Positions 1 through 4,792 of a stretch of DNA of 6,837 nt are shown here, in pieces (within the stretch, counting starts at the first letter, position 1; each line of letters begins with the position of its first letter). The stretch covers positions 1-6,837 of the forward strand of contig JALTID010000223.1 in assembly GCA_027004335.1 (NCBI GenBank), in the 5' to 3' direction. The position numbers and the translations under genes are program-made. This DNA is from JALTID01 sp027004335 [NCBI: bacterium] (GTDB lineage: Bacteria > JALSQH01). A model generated the notes under the pieces. It searched no databases, had not been told where the DNA came from, and saw nothing but the letters and a program-made list of their open reading frames with translations.

Positions 1-1031
1 CTCACAAAGTGTCTTAGTCCAGCTTTAAGTTTCAGATCCTGATCAATTTTTGCTTTGATCTTCGGTCTGAATATTCTTTTATGTCCCATCATTTTCAACA
101 GGGCTGGTCTCACATGCTGCTCAAACATAACAGCTGTGGAAACAGGATTCCCCGGGAGACAGAAGATAAGAGTATCGTTTTTGGTCGCGAATAGGAGGGG
201 TAGCCCTGGCCTCTCCTTCACCTTCCAGAAATGCATCTCCACCCCCAACTCTTCTAGAGCATCTTTTAAGAGATCAAGGTCTCCCATGGAAATAGCACCA
301 GAGGTGATAGCCACATCAAAATCTAAGGCTGTCTGTAATCTTTCCAGTAGATCCTCTTTTGTATCTTTTGCTATTCCCAGGAAGAATGGAACCGCTCCAG
401 CTACTTTTACCTGAGAATACAGCGTGTATCCGTTAGAGTTTCTTATCTGAAAGGGGGTTCTTTTTTCATCTACATCTACGATCTCATTACCTGTGGCTAA
501 AATCCCCACTGTTGCCCTTCTGTAAACTTTTATCTGACTTTTCCCCACTGAGGCTAACTGCCCGATCTCGTATGGTCTTAAGTACTTACCTTTTTTAATA
601 ACCAATTCCCCCTCTTTTACATCTTCACCTTTTTCCCTGATATTTTTCCCCTCGGGGATAACTCTTTTGAGAATGATGTAATCTCCATCAACCTCAACAT
701 CTTCCACCATAATTATTCTGTCTGTGCCTGGAGGTACAGGAGCTCCTGTCATTATTTTAACTGCGATTTCTTCATTTAACTCTATTGATTTTTCCTCACC
801 CGCTGCTACCATATCTACAACTTTTCTTCTATCTCCTATGTTATAATCTCCCTTTATTGCATACCCATCAACTCCTGGATTGTCCCAGGGTGGAAGGGTA
901 ATATCTGAAAAAACATCCTCAGCAATGATTCTTCCCACCCCCTCCTGAATGGGAAGTTTCTCCCACGAAAGGGTATTTGTGTGCTCTAGTTCAATTTTTC
1001 TTGCTTCTTCAAATGGGACAAGGATTTTCAT
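1..1031 (-). CDS. moeA: Molybdopterin molybdenumtransferase MoeA (partial, C-terminus outside window)
   Basis: MoeA inserts molybdate into adenylylated molybdopterin, the last common step of molybdenum cofactor synthesis, in the cytoplasm. I translated the minus strand from the ATG at 1031 and found 343 residues open to the window edge; the family is about 400 residues long, so most of domain IV is missing. Visible motifs are PPWDNPGVDGYA (47-58, the family's DNSxMDGYA), TGAPVPPGTD (95-104), an acidic VED (109-111), TGNEIV (180-185), RNSN (197-200), SGAISMGDLD (244-253) and LPGNPVS (292-298). The region from about 173 to 310 is the molybdopterin-binding fold. A Shine-Dalgarno sequence AGGAAGG at 1037-1043 lies 5 bases before the ATG. 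The gene is divergent from lgt. Some motif positions differ from the E. coli type (PGV for SAM, GAI for GGV), but the assignment is secure. Confidence 0.96.
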   Translation of the reverse strand, partial: MKILVPFEEARKIELEHTNTLSWEKLPIQEGVGRIIAEDVFSDITLPPWDNPGVDGYAIKGDYNIGDRRKVVDMVAAGEEKSIELNEEIAVKIMTGAPVPPGTDRIIMVEDVEVDGDYIILKRVIPEGKNIREKGEDVKEGELVIKKGKYLRPYEIGQLASVGKSQIKVYRRATVGILATGNEIVDVDEKRTPFQIRNSNGYTLYSQVKVAGAVPFFLGIAKDTKEDLLERLQTALDFDVAITSGAISMGDLDLLKDALEELGVEMHFWKVKERPGLPLLFATKNDTLIFCLPGNPVSTAVMFEQHVRPALLKMMGHKRIFRPKIKAKIDQDLKLKAGLRHFV

Positions 1032-1060
1032 AGTTACCTTCCTTTTATCTTTGAGTAGTT

Positions 1061-1089
1061 ATAATACACCATCACGACAAAAATTTCCA
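1061..1089 (-). promoter_or_regulatory. Candidate sigma-70 promoter for moeA
   Basis: On the minus strand, TGGAAA (1084-1089, 4 of 6 matches to TTGACA) is followed after 17 bases by TATTAT (1061-1066, 5 of 6 matches to TATAAT). It lies about 30 bases before the moeA start. The spacing is ideal but the -35 is weak, so this rests on pattern only. Confidence 0.45.
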
Positions 1090-1090
1090 C

Positions 1091-1118
1091 TTGAATAAAT
1101 TCCACAATATGGTATAAT
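1091..1118 (+). promoter_or_regulatory. Candidate sigma-70 promoter for lgt
   Basis: TTGAAT (1091-1096) and a perfect TATAAT (1113-1118) are separated by 16 bases, with the expected transcript start near 1125, only about 15 bases before the lgt ATG. This is the best promoter match in the window and lies in the only substantial intergenic gap. Confidence 0.65.
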
Positions 1119-1127
1119 TTTATTCAA
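1091..1127. repeat. 9-bp inverted repeat over the lgt promoter
   Basis: TTGAATAAA (1091-1099) and its exact reverse complement TTTATTCAA (1119-1127) are separated by 19 bases. The left arm includes the candidate -35 of lgt, the spacer contains its -10, and the right arm covers the expected transcript start. The 28-base centre-to-centre distance, near three helical turns, and the position are compatible with an operator for a dimeric regulator, but the arms are AT-rich and could match by chance. Confidence 0.4.
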
Positions 1128-1139
1128 AGAGGAGCTTAG

Positions 1140-1967
1140 ATGCACCCAGTTCTTATTAAGATTGGGCCGGTTGTTATTCATACCTATGGTGTAATGGTTG
1201 CTCTGGGTTTTATAATGGGTATGTGGTACTCTGCCAGAGAGGCGGAGAGGCTGGGCCTTGAGGTAAATAGGATCCTTGATCTTGCCTTCTGGGTACTAAT
1301 TGGTGGTCTTGTTGGGGCAAGATTACTTTTCATTATAACTCTCTGGAAGGATTTCATGCGTTATCCTATCCAGATGCTGGAAATCTGGAAGGGTGGTCTT
1401 GTGTGGTATGGAGGGGTAATTGGTGGTGTTCTTGTTGCCTACTGGTATATAAAAAGATATAAATTACCCATGTGGACAGTGCTGGATATAATCGCAACCG
1501 GTGCTTTTCTGGGACTTGCTTTTGGTAGATTTGGATGCACTTCTGCTGGATGCTGTCATGGTAAGGTTATAACATGGGCTAATCCTCAGCATCCACCATG
1601 GTGGTCTCTCGTTTTTACTGATGATAGAAGTCTTGTTCCCATCTCCATGAGAGGCAAGCCTCTCTATCCCACCCAGCCTCTGAGCTCTCTTTGTGCATTT
1701 TGTTTATTTACTTTTCTTATTATATGGAGGAAATACAAAAAATTTGATGGCCAACTTGTTGCCTTCAGTTTGATAATTTATTCAGTTTACAGATTCCTGA
1801 TTGAATTTTTAAGAGGGGATACAATCAGAGGATTTGTTATTCCAGGAGTTCTTTCCACTTCACAGTTCATAGGAATCTTCACTTTTGTATTTGGAATATG
1901 GCTTTACTGGTATTTAAACGAAAAGGAAAAAGTGAGAAGTGGGGTTGTGGTAAATGGGAGAATATAG
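1140..1967 (+). CDS. lgt: Prolipoprotein diacylglyceryl transferase (Lgt)
   Basis: Lgt is a polytopic inner-membrane enzyme that moves diacylglycerol from phosphatidylglycerol to the lipobox cysteine of prolipoproteins, the first lipoprotein maturation step. The 275 residues are a normal length. Seen in order: the HTYGVM start (14-19), G59-A60-R61 in the second helix, KGGLVWYGG (84-92), the signature GRFGC (129-133) followed by SAGCCHG (135-141), YPTQ (176-179), and YSVYRFLIEFLRGD (214-227). R130 and R218 likely match the essential arginines R143 and R239 of E. coli. About seven hydrophobic segments are visible. AGAGGAG at 1128-1134 lies 5 bases before the ATG and fixes the start. The well-known catalytic-region HGG of E. 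coli (H103) is YGG here (Y90). The stop overlaps the next gene by 14 bases, suggesting coupled translation. Confidence 0.96.
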   Translation: MHPVLIKIGPVVIHTYGVMVALGFIMGMWYSAREAERLGLEVNRILDLAFWVLIGGLVGARLLFIITLWKDFMRYPIQMLEIWKGGLVWYGGVIGGVLVAYWYIKRYKLPMWTVLDIIATGAFLGLAFGRFGCTSAGCCHGKVITWANPQHPPWWSLVFTDDRSLVPISMRGKPLYPTQPLSSLCAFCLFTFLIIWRKYKKFDGQLVAFSLIIYSVYRFLIEFLRGDTIRGFVIPGVLSTSQFIGIFTFVFGIWLYWYLNEKEKVRSGVVVNGRI

Positions 1968-2223
1968 CGAAAAGAGCAAGTACCATGTGATAAATAAGCT
2001 CTGGCTTGATGGAATGAATGTATGGCACACCTATATTCAGGGTAAGGAGGAGATCCTTGGTAAGTTGAACGAGGTTCCCATCCCATTTGAAGAAGGTGCC
2101 GAGTGGGAGAGTTTTGAGGGTTTCAAATTCAGAATAGCGGATCACAGGATAATTAAGATCTATGACCCTCTTGAAGAGGGGGATCTTGATGAGGAGGAAT
2201 TGCTCAGCCGCTGGAAGAAGTGA
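1954..2223 (+). CDS. Small acidic hypothetical protein, coupled to lgt
   Basis: I do not recognise this 89-residue protein. It has no signal peptide or membrane helix, so it is probably cytoplasmic. It is rich in aromatic residues (WLDGMNVWHTY, 17-27; AEWESFEGFKF, 49-59) and has an acidic end, EEGDLDEEELLSRWKK (74-89). The middle part VPIPFEEG (41-48) and RIADHRIIKIYDP (60-72) looks like a small folded beta-rich domain. Its ATG lies inside the end of lgt, overlapping by 14 bases. No strong Shine-Dalgarno sequence precedes it, which fits translation by ribosomes finishing lgt. Its last 64 bases overlap the convergent phosphoesterase gene. Sensible composition, operon position and an open frame support a real gene; conservation was not tested. 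Confidence 0.72.
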   Translation: MGEYSEKSKYHVINKLWLDGMNVWHTYIQGKEEILGKLNEVPIPFEEGAEWESFEGFKFRIADHRIIKIYDPLEEGDLDEEELLSRWKK

Positions 2224-3470
2224 GATTTTTTCATTAGCAAAAAAGCTGCACAAATCATCATCATACTTTCTATAAAGTCGTAAGAATTGGTACTTCCAGA
2301 GGTACATCCCCATGTATAGATTTCTTCTTCCGGTGGCTTTTCTCCGATGTAGAAATTATCGATTATATCTCCGTTTATAGCGATTGCTTTAATGTGAATA
2401 TATTTCTTTTTTACCTTAACCAGAACAAAATGGAAATGTTTTAACGACGAGTTGGTGTCCAGTACCTGGCTATAGGGATTAAGTTTTTTGAAACCAATAA
2501 TTGATGGTGGAGCACCTCCCCCACCGGTTGTGATAAAATAAACACCGTCTTTGTAACTCCTTTCATACAGATGCTCGTGACCGTTAAACACAATTGTTAC
2601 ATGGTACTTAATTGCCAGTGGTGCCAGGATCCTCCCTGCCATATCCTCATATTCATCTCCCCGCATTTTATGAAAGGGACCCGATGTAAATGGAGGCCTG
2701 TGGTAGAACATGAATTTGTATTTTGCCTTCTTTTTATCTGCATTTGATAGTTCTTTTACCATCCAGTGATACTGAAGACTGTCAAGGGTAAATGGTTTTT
2801 CTGTGGAGGCAACCATGAAAAAAACTTTATCTACCCAGAATGAGTAGTATGACCCAGTTTCTGTTACTTCTGGAGGAAAATAGAAGAGATCCGAGAGCGT
2901 GATATTCTCCTCCCCCACATCGTGATTCCCCTCCACAGGGTAGAAAAAGTGTGAAGAAAGCAAGGGAGATTCGATCGTGAAAAACTTATCCCACTGCCTC
3001 AAATAGTCTTTTTCGTCCATATCTCCTGTGTTAAAGTAAAAATTGAATTTGTATTTTTCCATTAAATTAACCACTTCTCTATGGTAGTAATCACCACTTC
3101 TTGTGTCTCCCATTACTGCAAAAGAGAATTCACCCCCTTCTGGAGGAGTTCTGAATGAGAATGTTTTTCTGCTTCCTGCTATTTTGTAAAAAAATTTTGA
3201 ATCGGTGGGCAGCATTTTGAATAGTGAGCAATATCTGTATCTTCCCGGAACAATTGTGCTTTCCTCTTTCAGGGAGGGAAAATAGAAAGCGTTGAATTCA
3301 TCCCACAGGGTAACAGAAAGATTGTCTAATTTTTCGTTACTCTGCCAGCAGATCGCAGCTGTGCTTGCCGGTGAAGGAGATATTAAGTAAGGGCCAATTA
3401 TAACATCTGAAAAAAGGAATTTACCTTCTATTAGAAGAAGGAGTATAAAAAGAAGACTGGAAAATTTCAC
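2160..3470 (-). CDS. Exported purple-acid-phosphatase-like metallophosphoesterase, second paralogue
   Basis: This is a 436-residue secreted calcineurin-like phosphoesterase that should hydrolyse phosphate esters outside the cytoplasm; the substrate is unknown. A signal peptide (1 to about 21) precedes an N-terminal fibronectin-like domain (about 22-110) and the metal-binding domain (about 115-375). Metal motifs are GDTRSG (121-126), NTGD (147-150), GNHD (181-184), YHRPP (256-260) and GHEHLYER (297-304). Motif II lacks the tyrosine that gives true purple acid phosphatases their colour. The end has GC (388-389), a hydrophobic stretch (about 399-413) and KK, like a Cys-containing C-terminal sorting signal. 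The start is GTG in a GTGA overlap with the preceding gene's stop; the Shine-Dalgarno match is poor and a stop lies just upstream in frame, so coupled translation is likely. Residues after about 415 form a Ser/Arg tail encoded opposite the convergent gene. Confidence 0.9.
   Translation of the reverse strand: MKFSSLLFILLLLIEGKFLFSDVIIGPYLISPSPASTAAICWQSNEKLDNLSVTLWDEFNAFYFPSLKEESTIVPGRYRYCSLFKMLPTDSKFFYKIAGSRKTFSFRTPPEGGEFSFAVMGDTRSGDYYHREVVNLMEKYKFNFYFNTGDMDEKDYLRQWDKFFTIESPLLSSHFFYPVEGNHDVGEENITLSDLFYFPPEVTETGSYYSFWVDKVFFMVASTEKPFTLDSLQYHWMVKELSNADKKKAKYKFMFYHRPPFTSGPFHKMRGDEYEDMAGRILAPLAIKYHVTIVFNGHEHLYERSYKDGVYFITTGGGGAPPSIIGFKKLNPYSQVLDTNSSLKHFHFVLVKVKKKYIHIKAIAINGDIIDNFYIGEKPPEEEIYTWGCTSGSTNSYDFIESMMMICAAFLLMKKSHFFQRLSNSSSSRSPSSRGS
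2166..2180. repeat. Short perfect hairpin inside the convergent gene overlap
   Basis: CCCTCT (2166-2171) pairs with AGAGGG (2175-2180) around a TGA loop. It lies in the stretch shared by the ends of the 89-residue gene and the phosphoesterase gene, just before the latter's TAG stop (2160-2162). It resembles a terminator stem for minus-strand transcription, but only a poor T-tract follows, so termination is uncertain. Confidence 0.3.
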
Positions 3471-4792
3471 CTGCGCTCTGATTTTTTTAATCTAAAAGTA
3501 AAGTAGATTGCTCCAACGAATATCAGGAGAATAACTCCTTCCGTTGTTGAGCCTCCGCTTTCCCTGCAACTGCAGCCGGTGGATTTTTCTTTCTGCCCGG
3601 TTGCTGATTTTTTCCCTATTACCAGATCATCTATCACCTCATTATGCATGGTAATTGCTTTCAACTCCACATAGGTTGTTCCTACATCAACAAGAACAAA
3701 ATGGAAATGTTCTAGATCAGCATTGGGCTCGCAGTACTGACTGTAGGGGTCAATTCCCTTTTCGCATATAAATGCAGGAGTGGCACCTCCCCCACCTGTT
3801 GTTATAAAATAAACACCATCTTTGTAGTTTCTCTCGTAGAGGTGTTCATGACCGTTGAAAACAACAGTGACTCCATATGTTATTGCCAGTGGTGCTAAGA
3901 TACTTGCTGCTGCTTCCTCACCTTGATCCTCTGTTACGCCGTGAGGACCTGAGCTGAAAGGTGGTCTGTGGTGAAACATGAATTTGTGAATAGCACCCCT
4001 TTTCTCTGCATTTTTCAATTGATTTTCAAGCCAGTGATACTGGGGAGAATCAGAGGTAAAAGGTTTCTCTGTAGAGGCAATCAAAAAGAAATTCTTACCA
4101 ACCCAGAAGGAATAGTAAGAACCAGTAGGTGTTACCTCTTCAGGATAGTAGAAAATTTTGCTGTAGGGGATACCTTCACCACTAACATCATGATTCCCCT
4201 CAACGGGAAAGAAGAAATGAGAAGATAAGAGAGGTTGTTCTATTTCAAAAAAAGGATCCCACTCATCAAGGTCATCTTTCCACACAAGATCTCCTGTATT
4301 AAAGTAGAATGAGAATTTGTATTTTTCCATAACTGCGATAACTGCTCTGTGGTAATCATCTCCTGATCTTGTGTCCCCAATTACAGCGAATTTGAAATGT
4401 TCGGTGCTGCTAAGAGTCTGAAAACTGAAAATGGATGAGGTTCCCGGTATAGAATAAAAATATGTTATTGCAGGAGAGAGGTTTTTAAAACTGGCACAGT
4501 AACGGTATCTTCCATCATAAACCGTTGCCCATGTTGCAGGTTCTGACATATTTAACTCTGAGGGAGATGTTCCCATTTTAACCGTGGGATTTTCTGGCTG
4601 AGCATTGGTATGCCAGCAGATAGTTGCACTATCCTGCAGATCAAAAGACTGAATAAAGGGTCCATATATCTTGGCTTGCAGGAGTACTGGAAAAAAGAAA
4701 AAAGCGAGAACTGTCAGGATTGCTGGCCCGGAGGCAAAATCGCCTCTTTGTGTATTGTAATTTCTCCTTTTTCCTGTAAGTATCTTAGCCAT
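3467..4792 (-). CDS. Exported purple-acid-phosphatase-like metallophosphoesterase, first paralogue
   Basis: This 441-residue protein is a paralogue of the next gene downstream; 24 of 30 residues match between metal motifs I and II. A hydrophobic signal segment (about 24-40, ending LLQA) is preceded by an unusually long basic N-region. The fibronectin-like domain spans about 41-128. Metal motifs are GDTRSG (139-144), NTGD (165-168), GNHD (199-202), HHRPP (274-278) and GHEHLYER (314-321), so the dimetal site looks complete except that motif II carries Trp (GDLVW) where purple acid phosphatases have Tyr. The C-terminus has GCSC (406-409), a Gly/Ser linker, a membrane segment (about 419-434) and RLKKSERR, matching the layout of MYXO-CTERM-type sorting signals. 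The first 79 bases lie inside the ppiD coding region, yet no other ATG, GTG or TTG start occurs before the signal segment. Confidence 0.9.
   Translation of the reverse strand: MAKILTGKRRNYNTQRGDFASGPAILTVLAFFFFPVLLQAKIYGPFIQSFDLQDSATICWHTNAQPENPTVKMGTSPSELNMSEPATWATVYDGRYRYCASFKNLSPAITYFYSIPGTSSIFSFQTLSSTEHFKFAVIGDTRSGDDYHRAVIAVMEKYKFSFYFNTGDLVWKDDLDEWDPFFEIEQPLLSSHFFFPVEGNHDVSGEGIPYSKIFYYPEEVTPTGSYYSFWVGKNFFLIASTEKPFTSDSPQYHWLENQLKNAEKRGAIHKFMFHHRPPFSSGPHGVTEDQGEEAAASILAPLAITYGVTVVFNGHEHLYERNYKDGVYFITTGGGGATPAFICEKGIDPYSQYCEPNADLEHFHFVLVDVGTTYVELKAITMHNEVIDDLVIGKKSATGQKEKSTGCSCRESGGSTTEGVILLIFVGAIYFTFRLKKSERR

Noticed and set aside
55-414. Plus-strand open frame of 119 residues
   Set aside because: It lies wholly antisense to moeA, which has clear family motifs in the other strand; composition is unlike a real protein.
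2203-2232. Intrinsic terminator for the lgt transcript (CTCA...TGAG then ATTTTTT)
   Set aside because: Only a 4-bp stem precedes the T-run, too weak to call a terminator.
1879-2313. Minus-strand open frame of 144 residues across the end of lgt, the 89-residue gene and the phosphoesterase end
   Set aside because: It is antisense to lgt and the coupled small gene, has no recognisable motif, and overlaps three better-supported frames.
4714-4792. Twin-arginine signal in the first phosphoesterase (KRRNYN near residue 8)
   Set aside because: The hydrophobic core starts about 15 residues later and is strongly hydrophobic with Phe runs, and the rest of the Tat consensus is missing; Sec export is more likely.
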